From: Bacteroidota bacterium
GTDB taxonomy: Bacteria > Bacteroidota > Bacteroidia > Flavobacteriales > Weeksellaceae
Direction: 5' to 3'
Length of the DNA stretch: 64,000 nt
Assembly: GCA_023461035.1 (NCBI GenBank)
Contig: JAEWOD010000037.1
Location: forward strand, 1-64,000
The position numbers were made by a program, and so were the translations under genes. Positions within the stretch are counted from its first letter, which is position 1, and each line of letters opens with the position of its first letter. A model generated the notes under the pieces. That model searched no databases. It was given only the letters and a program-made list of their open reading frames with translations, and was not told where the DNA came from. Shown here one piece after another: positions 1 through 6,833 of the stretch.

Positions 1-30
1 CGCTTTTTTTGTCATTTTTCAAACAAAGAA

Positions 31-96
31 AAAGTTTTATGAAACGCGTTTCATAAAACTTTCACTTATCCCCTTGTCAGAAAGCCTTTCGAAAGG
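31..96. repeat. Two perfect palindromes in the gap before the SAM hydrolase
   Basis: Positions 31-62 form a perfect 32-bp palindrome with no spacer: AAAGTTTTATGAAACG is followed directly by its reverse complement. A second perfect palindrome, CCTTTCGAAAGG, lies at 85-96. Both lie beyond the stop codon of the minus-strand gene that ends at 146. They could be a transcription end signal read from either side, a repeat element, or a dyad binding site. There is no long T-tract directly after the arms, so a simple intrinsic terminator is not clear. Confidence 0.6.
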
Positions 97-145
97 TTTT
101 ACCAACCATTTTTCAGTATTATGCCAATCCTGAAAAAAGATTGGA

Positions 146-970
146 TTAACTAAATTCTACATAAACCTCACTCCCTTTCTTCAGCCCATAAAGAGTGCTG
201 GCTGCACCTACAGTTTGGGGATTGCTTTTATAAATGGCAATTTCCAGATAACCCGAAGCACCAATTAAAGCAAGGCCTTTTCCAATATATTCAAATTCGT
301 TTTCGAAATCTTTTACAAAATCACTGTAATTTCTATACAGTTCGGTAAACTCATGATTCCGGTGCCATATTCTGAATTTTCTCTTTTTACCTACTTTTTC
401 AAAAATTTTCTCCGAAATATTGGTAATCGCATTTCCGTAATTGTCAATGTAGATTACGGAACCAACAATCGTTTTATCATCTTTTACTACAGGTTTCAGA
501 GTGGAGAGCTCTTTATATTCCTTCATTTTTTGTCCTACTACCGAAAGTTTTCCACCCCTTGCCAGATGACAAGCAACCGGAACAAATACATCTCTGGTTG
601 GAAACACAGAATTGGTTTGAACATGCGGAAGTTTGATTTCCACTAATTCTTTTGGAGCTACCTCAGAACAAATTAAAGAAAGAATACCGTTATCACTGGC
701 AATAAAATAGTGATCGTCAATCAACGCAGCAATAGGTATCTTTGAAGGATTGACAAGGGCATCAACTCCCAAAATATGAATGGTTCCGGAAGGAAAATCC
801 TTGTAACTGTTCTTGACGATAAAAGCTCCTTCTGCAATATCAAAGGGTTGAATTTCATGCGAAATATCGACAATCGTAACATCCGCAAGCTCATTGTAAA
901 TTCGAGCTTTCACAGAAGCAACGTTCGCATCTTTGATTCCAAAATCAGTTGTTAAAGTAATAATCGGCAT
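146..970 (-). CDS. SAM hydroxide adenosyltransferase (SAM hydrolase, DUF62 family)
   Basis: This 274-residue protein belongs to the DUF62/SAM hydroxide adenosyltransferase family, which hydrolyses S-adenosylmethionine to adenosine and methionine in the cytosol. The N-terminal TTDFGIKD (residues 7-14) and DISHEI (35-40) match the family's active-site strands, and a YIDNYGNAITNI stretch near residues 174-185 matches the conserved C-terminal motif. The usual VVDPGVG segment is replaced by GVDALVNPSKIPI, which I believe is a Bacteroidota subtype. The length is normal and the ATG start is preceded by a TAnnTTTG-type promoter. The gene diverges from phoH with 68 bp between them. The physiological role of the family is not well settled. 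Confidence 0.85.
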   Translation of the reverse strand: MPIITLTTDFGIKDANVASVKARIYNELADVTIVDISHEIQPFDIAEGAFIVKNSYKDFPSGTIHILGVDALVNPSKIPIAALIDDHYFIASDNGILSLICSEVAPKELVEIKLPHVQTNSVFPTRDVFVPVACHLARGGKLSVVGQKMKEYKELSTLKPVVKDDKTIVGSVIYIDNYGNAITNISEKIFEKVGKKRKFRIWHRNHEFTELYRNYSDFVKDFENEFEYIGKGLALIGASGYLEIAIYKSNPQTVGAASTLYGLKKGSEVYVEFS

Positions 971-989
971 GAAAAATCAATTCGGCAAA

Positions 990-1021
990 CAAATATATTG
1001 CGTATTTTTGTATTGAATCAA
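990..1021 (-). promoter_or_regulatory. Candidate promoter of the SAM hydrolase gene
   Basis: On the minus strand TATATTTG (990-997) matches the flavobacterial -7 element TAnnTTTG, and a TTG (1019-1021) lies 21 nt upstream, within the spacing reported for Flavobacterium promoters. On the opposite strand TATTTTTG (1003-1010) could be the -7 element for phoH, but no TTG lies at the right distance. Confidence 0.45.
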
Positions 1022-1038
1022 ATTTAAACACAAGACAT

Positions 1039-1989
1039 TTGACAGAATTAAATTTAGAATTGGTTGATGTAAACATTCAGGAATTTTACGGTCCCAACAA
1101 TGAAAACTTCAAAGCATTAAAATCTCATTTTCCGAAATTAAAAATCGTAGGCCGGGGACGAAATATTTCAGCTGTCGGAAATGAAGAATTACTCCAGAAA
1201 TTGGATGATAAAATTGCGCAAATCATCTCTCACATTCAGCATTTTAACCAGTTAAAGGAAAAAGATGTAGAACAAATATTGGAACTCGATAATTCCACGC
1301 AAAATAATATGACCAACGCAAAAGAAGTATTGGTGCACGGGGTAAACGGAAAACTCATAAAAGCACATACACCGGGTCAAATCGAACTCGTAGATAAAGT
1401 TTTTAAAAACGATATGGTTTTTGCCATAGGCCCTGCCGGAACCGGAAAAACCTACACAAGTGTAGCTCTGGCAGTTCAAGCATTAAAAAACAAAGAAGTC
1501 AGAAGGATTATCCTGACTAGACCTGCCGTAGAAGCCGGTGAAAGTCTGGGATTTCTTCCCGGTGATTTAAAAGAAAAATTGGATCCTTATTTACAACCTC
1601 TTTATGATGCGTTGAAAGATATGATTCATTTTGAAAAATTGAATTCGCATTATGAAAAAGGTGTGATAGAAGTTGCGCCGCTTGCATTTATGCGCGGACG
1701 GACTTTGGACCAAGCTTTCGTTATTCTGGACGAAGCACAGAATACCACTCATTCGCAGATGAAAATGTTCCTGACCCGAATGGGTAAAAATGCCAAATTT
1801 ATCATCACAGGTGATCCCGACCAAGTCGATCTTCCTCCCAAACAAAAATCCGGATTGAAAGAAGCGATGTCTATTTTAGATAATGTGGATGGAATCGGCA
1901 TGGTAAAACTGACCGAAAAAGATGTGGTAAGACATAAATTGGTCGGAAAAATATTGACTGCCTACAAAAAATTGGAAAATCCGGAGTAA
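1039..1989 (+). CDS. phoH: PhoH family ATPase
   Basis: This 316-residue protein is a PhoH-like P-loop ATPase, a cytosolic family linked to RNA metabolism and stress. An N-terminal KH-like region (about 1-100) precedes the ATPase core. Walker A GPAGTGKT begins near residue 132, Walker B VILDEAQ is at about 228-234, and TGDPDQVDLP follows. The start is a TTG at 1039. No ATG upstream fits, and the N-terminus then matches the family (TELNLELVD). The gene diverges from the SAM hydrolase and is followed 68 bp later by the small DUF5522 gene. Length is typical for the family. Confidence 0.92.
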   Translation: MTELNLELVDVNIQEFYGPNNENFKALKSHFPKLKIVGRGRNISAVGNEELLQKLDDKIAQIISHIQHFNQLKEKDVEQILELDNSTQNNMTNAKEVLVHGVNGKLIKAHTPGQIELVDKVFKNDMVFAIGPAGTGKTYTSVALAVQALKNKEVRRIILTRPAVEAGESLGFLPGDLKEKLDPYLQPLYDALKDMIHFEKLNSHYEKGVIEVAPLAFMRGRTLDQAFVILDEAQNTTHSQMKMFLTRMGKNAKFIITGDPDQVDLPPKQKSGLKEAMSILDNVDGIGMVKLTEKDVVRHKLVGKILTAYKKLENPE

Positions 1990-2057
1990 ATTTCAGTCTT
2001 AATATTTGGAATCAAAGTTCATTCTCAATACAAAAAATCTTCACAAGACTAAGATAA

Positions 2058-2225
2058 ATGAACACAAAAAAACTCCAGGAAGGTGATTTCTACAAAACTC
2101 CGGAAGGATATATTGTCTTTACAGAAAAATACCACCTTAGACGCGGTTACTGCTGCAAAAGCGGCTGCCGGCATTGTCCGTATGGTTACGATAAAAAGAC
2201 AGATACGTTTAAAAATAAAAAATAA
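2058..2225 (+). CDS. DUF5522 domain protein, 55 residues, Cys-rich
   Basis: An ATG at 2058 opens a 55-codon frame ending in TAA at 2223-2225. The protein begins MNTKKLQEGDFYKTPEGY and contains RGYCCKSGCRHCPYGY (residues 30-45), the signature of the small DUF5522 family. The four cysteines, arranged CC-x3-C-x2-C, suggest a bound metal, probably zinc, but the function is unknown. A longer reading frame overlaps it in another phase, but only this frame gives the conserved motif. It lies 68 bp after phoH on the same strand and is closed by a strong hairpin terminator, so the two may be cotranscribed. Confidence 0.88.
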   Translation: MNTKKLQEGDFYKTPEGYIVFTEKYHLRRGYCCKSGCRHCPYGYDKKTDTFKNKK

Positions 2226-2251
2226 AAAAGCCGCTTTAAACTGCGGCTTTT
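2226..2251 (+). terminator. Rho-independent terminator after the DUF5522 gene
   Basis: AAAAGCCGC (2226-2234) pairs with GCGGCTTTT (2243-2251) around an 8-nt loop directly after the stop codon. The run of T residues follows the stem on the plus strand and the A run precedes it. It could also work for the convergent lipoprotein gene ending at 2273. Confidence 0.85.
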
Positions 2252-2272
2252 ATGTAAATCTATATTCTCAGA

Positions 2273-2803
2273 TTAAATTTCCTGAACTACAAAATCCTGT
2301 GTAATGGACGCTTCAGACACTGTTCCGTCATCATAAGTCACATTATACTCAATGGTATAATTGGCATTAGCATTATGGGTAATTTTAAAAGTGCCTTCTG
2401 CTCCTTCAGAAGATATTATTTGTTGACTTCCGTCAACAATTTCACTAATCATATATATAGAAGCTTCCGAATCAAAAACTCCGATATCATCCATAAAATC
2501 TCCTTCTTGATAAGTTCCGGAAATACCGTCGGATTCCATAAAGTTTATAAGGAAGCGTACTGTTCCGATCTTGTTTCCATTGTTGCCGGAAAGCGCGATT
2601 TGTGCACTCGAAGATCCGTCTTCGTTAAAACCACTTATGATTTGGATGACACCACCATTGGGCTGAGCCTGTCCCATATCATATTCGACTCCGTCAATTT
2701 TAAATGTTGACGTTTGTTCCTGAGTCGAATCATCATCTGATGAACATGCAATAAAAGCACCCACCACAAAGAGCATCAGAAATACTCGCATTAAATTTTT
2801 CAT
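2273..2803 (-). CDS. Hypothetical lipoprotein
   Basis: The 176-residue product starts with a lipoprotein signal peptide: a charged MKNLMR, a hydrophobic core, and a lipobox AFIAC with Cys20. It continues SSDDDST, and the acidic residues after the lipid-anchored Cys resemble the export signal of Bacteroidota surface lipoproteins. The remainder is a beta-rich single domain of about 150 residues that I do not recognise. It stands alone, convergent with phoH/DUF5522, and has a TACATTTG -7-like element upstream. The product is probably anchored in the outer membrane. Confidence 0.75.
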   Translation of the reverse strand: MKNLMRVFLMLFVVGAFIACSSDDDSTQEQTSTFKIDGVEYDMGQAQPNGGVIQIISGFNEDGSSSAQIALSGNNGNKIGTVRFLINFMESDGISGTYQEGDFMDDIGVFDSEASIYMISEIVDGSQQIISSEGAEGTFKITHNANANYTIEYNVTYDDGTVSEASITQDFVVQEI

Positions 2804-2826
2804 TGATTTTTAATTTTTTTAGGGTG

Positions 2827-2834
2827 CAAATGTA
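2827..2834 (-). promoter_or_regulatory. -7-like element for the lipoprotein gene
   Basis: The minus strand reads TACATTTG here, an exact match to the flavobacterial -7 consensus TAnnTTTG, 24 bp upstream of the lipoprotein start. I do not see a good TTG at 17-23 nt further upstream. Confidence 0.4.
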
Positions 2835-2846
2835 AGAAAATCAAAT

Positions 2847-2872
2847 AAAAAAACCCCGGCATTTCTGCCGGG
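2847..2872 (-). terminator. Rho-independent terminator (minus strand)
   Basis: The arms are GCCGGG (2867-2872) and CCCGGC (2855-2860) with a 6-nt loop, followed on the minus strand by GG and a run of seven T residues. It ends transcription from the beta-oxidation operon or from the candidate small RNA. Confidence 0.85.
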
Positions 2873-2937
2873 ACCCTCTCTACTAAAACTTAAGTACCAT
2901 GAAAACTCAACTACCTTATGAAAAGAATAGTACTTAA
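2847..2937 (-). ncRNA. Candidate small structured RNA ending in a terminator
   Basis: Reading the minus strand, TTAAGTAC (2930-2937) can pair perfectly with GTACTTAA (2890-2897), closing a 32-nt loop. Unpaired GTTTTAGTAGAGAG follows, then a GC-rich hairpin GCCGGG/CCCGGC with a T run. No reading frame of note crosses the segment. It lies between the acyl-CoA dehydrogenase stop (2968) and the lipoprotein gene, so it is either a structured 3' UTR of the beta-oxidation operon or a separate small RNA. I recall similar GTACTTAAGTTTAGTAGAGAG segments from other flavobacteria, but I cannot name a family. Confidence 0.5.
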
Positions 2938-2967
2938 CTCTTTATTTCCAAATACCGTGCCAAAAAT

Positions 2968-4764
2968 TTAAAAAGCGTATTTATTTTCTTTAATTAAATA
3001 TTCAGCTGCTTCTGTTTTAAGTTTTACGACATTTGGAAATTCATTATATCGTGTAAATCTTCTTAAACCTGATAACATCATACGCTGCTCATCGCCCTCT
3101 GTAAAAGAAACAATTCCTGCAGTCGCATTCTTTTTGATGACCTCAACGGAATCAAACAACTGCAATTTAGCAAATTTTATTGAAATTGCCGCATCTGCTT
3201 CCGATTTTGTTTTGGAAATCTTTTCTGCTCGCAAGATAGCACTTTCGGCTATATAAATTTCAATTAAAATAGCCGAAGCTCGTAAAATTAATTGTTGATG
3301 TTTTTCCAAATCGGCACCAAACTTTTGCAAAGCCGCTCCGGCAACCATAAAGAATGCTTTTTTCAGATTTGTTAAAATTTCTTTTTCCTGAGCAAAAAGT
3401 TCAGAATAATCCGGAATGTCAAACGATGGGATGCTCATCAATTCATTTGCTACATTCATCGCAGGTGTCATTAAATCAATTCTCCCTTGAAAAGCACGTT
3501 TCACTAACATACTCACACAAAGCAAACTATTGATTTCATTGGTTCCTTCATAAATTCTGGAAATCCGTGCATCACGCCAAGCAGCTTCCATTGGCATTTC
3601 TTTTGAATATCCCATTCCGCCATAAACCTGAATTCCTTTATCGGCAGAAATTTGTGCCATATCAGAAATCCAAACCTTCAGAATCGATGCTTCAATGGCA
3701 TATTCTTCAATTCCTTTCAGTTCAGCTTCGTTGTGAGGCATTCCGCTTTCGATATTTTCTGTAATGGCATCTTCGATGTTTTTTGCTGCCCGATAAGCTC
3801 CGGCTTCTGATGCAAAAGTTGCAACCGCCATATCGGCCAGCTTTTCCTGAATCGCCCCAAATGTATTGATCGACACTCCGAACTGTTTTCTTTCTCCGGC
3901 ATAATTAATCGCATTAGAAACAATTCTTCTTTGTGCATCCAAACAAGCCGCTCCCAATTTGATTCGACCTACATTCAATGCATTCATTGCGATTTTAAAT
4001 CCGCCGTTTCGTTCGCCCAGCATATTTTCAACCGGAACTTGTACATCATTGAAAAACACTTGTCGTGTTGAGGACGAAACAATTCCCAATTTATCTTCTT
4101 CTTCACCCAATGAAAAACCTTCCCCTGCCTGTGATTTCTCCAAAATTAAAGCAGTAATGTTTTTGTCGTCTTCAATTCGGGCAAAAACGATGAACAATTC
4201 TGCGAAACCGGCATTGGTAATCCACATTTTTTGTCCGGTAATTTTATAATGCGTTCCATCTTCCGACAAAACGGCTTTCGTTTTTCCGGAATTCGCATCA
4301 GAACCCGCTTCCGGTTCGGTTAAACAATAAGAAGCAAACCATTCGCCCGTTGCTAATTTTGGTAAATATTTTTTCTTTTGTTCTTCCGTTCCATACAGTG
4401 TAATCGGCATGGTTCCAATTCCGGTATGCGCTCCATAAGCTGTTGCTAACGACCCTGTTGCTCCGGAAATATAATCACAAACCAGCATCGTTGTGACGAA
4501 TCCCATTCCCAATCCACCATATTCTTCCGGAACAGAAATCCCCAAAAATCCAAGTTCACCCAATTTACGCATCAAATCTTCAATCAAAGCATAATCTTTT
4601 TTCTCAATCTGATGTTTCTTTGGCCAGACTTCTCTGTCGATGAATTCTTTGGCTGATTCCAACATCATGCGTTGTTCTTCGCTGAAATCTTCCGGCGTAA
4701 ATATATCTTCCCAATTCAGGTCTTTTATCAGGAATTCTCCTCCTTTTAGTCTATTTTTTTTCAT
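2968..4764 (-). CDS. Acyl-CoA dehydrogenase (long form, about 600 residues)
   Basis: This FAD enzyme of 598 residues oxidises acyl-CoA to trans-2-enoyl-CoA, the first step of beta-oxidation. The start fits the family (LKGGEFLIKDLNWEDIFTPE after a short lead). The acyl-CoA dehydrogenase core covers about residues 40-420, with CLTEPEAGSDA, KMWITNAG and the catalytic-site signature IYEGTNEIN. A C-terminal extension of about 150 residues makes it the long type common in Bacteroidota. It is the last gene of the operon MarR - FadB-like - thiolase - acyl-CoA dehydrogenase, and is separated from the thiolase by a four-helix-bundle unit. Confidence 0.93.
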   Translation of the reverse strand: MKKNRLKGGEFLIKDLNWEDIFTPEDFSEEQRMMLESAKEFIDREVWPKKHQIEKKDYALIEDLMRKLGELGFLGISVPEEYGGLGMGFVTTMLVCDYISGATGSLATAYGAHTGIGTMPITLYGTEEQKKKYLPKLATGEWFASYCLTEPEAGSDANSGKTKAVLSEDGTHYKITGQKMWITNAGFAELFIVFARIEDDKNITALILEKSQAGEGFSLGEEEDKLGIVSSSTRQVFFNDVQVPVENMLGERNGGFKIAMNALNVGRIKLGAACLDAQRRIVSNAINYAGERKQFGVSINTFGAIQEKLADMAVATFASEAGAYRAAKNIEDAITENIESGMPHNEAELKGIEEYAIEASILKVWISDMAQISADKGIQVYGGMGYSKEMPMEAAWRDARISRIYEGTNEINSLLCVSMLVKRAFQGRIDLMTPAMNVANELMSIPSFDIPDYSELFAQEKEILTNLKKAFFMVAGAALQKFGADLEKHQQLILRASAILIEIYIAESAILRAEKISKTKSEADAAISIKFAKLQLFDSVEVIKKNATAGIVSFTEGDEQRMMLSGLRRFTRYNEFPNVVKLKTEAAEYLIKENKYAF

Positions 4765-4798
4765 ATGTATTTGAATATTAGAGAAAAGAAAATAGAAT

Positions 4799-5180
4799 AT
4801 AGAAAATAGACTATTCCAGTCCGTTTTGAAATGACATTGTCATTTTCTGAAATTCTTCTATTTTATTTTCTAATTTATTATAAGTATTTTGATTTATATA
4901 ATTTCTATGGTTTGCAATTATTAATTGAGTTATAAGTTCAAAAGAAGAACCTAATGAAACATCTAAAAAATGACTAAAAGATTTATTAGTCCGTGCAGAG
5001 CCTTCGGCAATATTGGATGGAATCGAAACGGAGCAACGACTTATTTGAGAACTCAAATCATACTTTTCATGAATTGGAAAATCAATTAATATATCTGATA
5101 TTTGATTTGCTATTTCAATTCCCATTTGCTAAATCTTCATATTTTTATAATTATGCCTTTTTTTAGAGTCCATTTTCTAT
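4799..5180. repeat. Inverted repeats flanking the first four-helix-bundle gene
   Basis: ATAGAAAATAGACTA at 4799-4813 and the reverse complement of 5166-5180 agree at 13 of 15 positions. Outside the core, A/G-rich and T/C-rich tracts (about 4779-4798 and 5181-5203) extend the symmetry less exactly. The left arm contains the stop codon of the four-helix-bundle gene. The arms differ in sequence from those of the second unit at 6388-6833. Confidence 0.6.
4811..5125 (-). CDS. Four helix bundle protein (23S rRNA IVS family), N-terminally damaged
   Basis: The 104-residue product contains SIPSNIAEGSARTNKSF (residues 34-50) and the C-terminal helices of the four-helix-bundle family known from intervening sequences in bacterial 23S rRNA. 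The usual first residues (M-H-N-F/Y ... LKIWQ) are missing. Upstream in the same frame the DNA still reads R-H-N-Y-K-N-M-K-I-stop-Q before MGIEIA, so the expected ATG is AGG (5156-5158) and the expected TGG is TAG (5129-5131). The neighbouring paralogue at 6432-6794 keeps MHNFEKLKIWQ intact. The gene may be a recent pseudogene or may now start at the internal ATG at 5125. It occupies the gap between acyl-CoA dehydrogenase and thiolase. Confidence 0.75.
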   Translation of the reverse strand: MGIEIANQISDILIDFPIHEKYDLSSQISRCSVSIPSNIAEGSARTNKSFSHFLDVSLGSSFELITQLIIANHRNYINQNTYNKLENKIEEFQKMTMSFQNGLE

Positions 5181-5200
5181 CCTCTTTTTTCTATTTTCTA

Positions 5201-6379
5201 TTACAAAATCTCAAACACGCTCGCCGCTCCCTGACCGGTTCCAACGCACATGGTTACCATCCCATATTTTTTATTCTGAAGTTTCATTTCATTAAATAAT
5301 TGGACAGTCAATTTCGTCCCTGTACATCCCAGCGGATGCCCCAAAGCGATGGCTCCTCCGTTTACATTAACAATATCTGGATTCAGATCCAATCCTCGAA
5401 CAACTGCCAATGATTGTGAAGCAAAAGCTTCGTTCAATTCGATCATTTCTATATCGGATTGTTTCAATCCTGCTTGTTCCAATGCTTTCGGAATGGCATA
5501 AAGCGGCCCGATTCCCATAATTCTCGGCGGAACTCCCACTGCCGAATAAGACATCAAACGTGCAACCGGACTCAAATTCAATTCTTTGACCATTTCTTCT
5601 GACATTATCAGAACAAAAGAAGCTCCATCTGACATTTGGGATGAATTTCCCGCTGTCACGGAACCTCCGTTTGCAAAAACTGGTTTTAATTTGCTCAAAA
5701 CTTCCACCGAAGTATCGGCTCTTGGCCCTTCGTCTTGTTTGAACGTTATTTTTTTTGTTTGGATTTTTTCTTTATCATCCAATGTATTTATCTCTACATC
5801 AATAGGAACAATTTGACTATCAAATCTACCTTCTTCAATTGCTTTGATCGCCTTCTGATGGGAATTGAAAGCAAATAAATCCTGGTCTTCACGGGAAACT
5901 TTGAATTCGTTGGCAACGGCTTCTGCCGTCAATCCCATTCCCCAATAATAATCAGCATTATGCTTAGCCACATCAGTATCGGGAATCGGTTTGTATCCGC
6001 CCATCGGGATATACGACATGCTTTCCGCTCCTCCGGCGATGATGCAATCAGCCATTCCGGTTCGGATTTTTGCTACCGCCATTGCAATGGTTTCCGAACC
6101 CGAAGCGCAATATCGGTTTACTGTTACGCCGGGGACTTTGTCGGTGTTTAATCCCATCAAAGAAATCAAACGAGCCATGTTCAAACCTTGTTCAGCTTCG
6201 GGCATCGCACATCCCACAATGACATCGTCGATTCGGTCTTTATCCAAATTGGGTACATCAAGCATCATTCTTTCGATGACTCTCGCCGCCAATTCATCCG
6301 GTCTTGTAAACCTAAGCGTTCCGCGTGGAGCTTTCCCAACTGCGGTTCTGTATCCTGTTACTATATATGTGTCTTTCAT
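5201..6379 (-). CDS. fadA: Acetyl-CoA C-acyltransferase (thiolase)
   Basis: This 392-residue thiolase cleaves 3-ketoacyl-CoA to acetyl-CoA and a shortened acyl-CoA, the last step of beta-oxidation. The acyl-accepting Cys91 sits in NRYCASGSE. The C-terminal motifs GGAIALGHPLGCTGTK and CVGTGQGA carry the catalytic His and the second Cys. Length and both thiolase domains are normal. On each side lies a four-helix-bundle unit: the stop is just beyond the right arm of the first unit, and the start (6379) is 9 bp from the left arm of the second. Confidence 0.95.
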   Translation of the reverse strand: MKDTYIVTGYRTAVGKAPRGTLRFTRPDELAARVIERMMLDVPNLDKDRIDDVIVGCAMPEAEQGLNMARLISLMGLNTDKVPGVTVNRYCASGSETIAMAVAKIRTGMADCIIAGGAESMSYIPMGGYKPIPDTDVAKHNADYYWGMGLTAEAVANEFKVSREDQDLFAFNSHQKAIKAIEEGRFDSQIVPIDVEINTLDDKEKIQTKKITFKQDEGPRADTSVEVLSKLKPVFANGGSVTAGNSSQMSDGASFVLIMSEEMVKELNLSPVARLMSYSAVGVPPRIMGIGPLYAIPKALEQAGLKQSDIEMIELNEAFASQSLAVVRGLDLNPDIVNVNGGAIALGHPLGCTGTKLTVQLFNEMKLQNKKYGMVTMCVGTGQGAASVFEIL

Positions 6380-6387
6380 TTTTTAGA

Positions 6388-6833
6388 GTATTAAGATTAG
6401 AGTATTAAGTATTATGACTTTTACTCCAAATTCATTCATAATTATTCTTTAATGTCTTCTGAAAAGAGAAATTCATATTTGAAACCTCTACTAGTTGATT
6501 TATTACAGGTTGTAAAATTTTTTCACTGATTAGTTTTAATCTTTTAGCAAGTATTAGTTGTGTTATTAATTCAAATGTTGAGCCGTTTGCAATTCCTAAA
6601 AACTGAACAAATTCTTTATTTGAATTCCGACCCGAACCTTCCGCTATATTGGAAGGGATAGATACTGCACACTTTTTTATCTGATGAATCAGATTAAACT
6701 TTTCATCTTGCGGCAAAAGCAAAGAAATTTCATAAACCTCAACAGCTATATCCATAGCCTTTTGCCATATTTTTAATTTTTCAAAATTGTGCATATTCCA
6801 ACATCTTAATACTTAATACTTTTGTCTTAATAC
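6388..6833. mobile_element. IVS-like unit: four-helix-bundle gene with 30-bp inverted repeats
   Basis: The left arm (6388-6417) and the reverse complement of the right arm (6804-6833) match at 26 of 30 positions. Each carries GTATTAAG followed by GTATTAAGTATTA. The 446-bp unit contains only the four-helix-bundle gene and fills the gap between the thiolase start and the FadB-like stop, whose TAG is touched by the right arm. Family knowledge: this protein type is encoded by IVS elements of 23S rRNA, which have complementary ends. That this unit moves, or is excised from mRNA, is inference. Confidence 0.55.
6432..6794 (-). CDS. Four helix bundle protein (23S rRNA IVS family)
   Basis: This intact 120-residue protein begins MHNFEKLKIWQKAMDIA, contains VSIPSNIAEGSGRNSN (residues 44-59) and a helix with ELITQLILAKR, the standard pattern of the four-helix-bundle/S23-like family (PF05635). 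Members found as intervening sequences in 23S rRNA form pentameric bundles and may bind nucleic acid; their role is unknown. It lies inside the beta-oxidation operon, flanked by inverted repeats, and shares fold motifs with the damaged copy at 4811-5125. Confidence 0.88.
   Translation of the reverse strand: MHNFEKLKIWQKAMDIAVEVYEISLLLPQDEKFNLIHQIKKCAVSIPSNIAEGSGRNSNKEFVQFLGIANGSTFELITQLILAKRLKLISEKILQPVINQLVEVSNMNFSFQKTLKNNYE

Noticed and set aside
1003..1010. Full plus-strand promoter for phoH
   Set aside because: TATTTTTG fits the -7 element, but no TTG occurs 17-23 nt upstream, so it is only mentioned with the divergent promoter.
2083..2304. A 73-codon frame overlapping the DUF5522 gene
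   Set aside because: It runs in another phase through the terminator and shows no family motif, while the 2058 frame has the conserved Cys signature.
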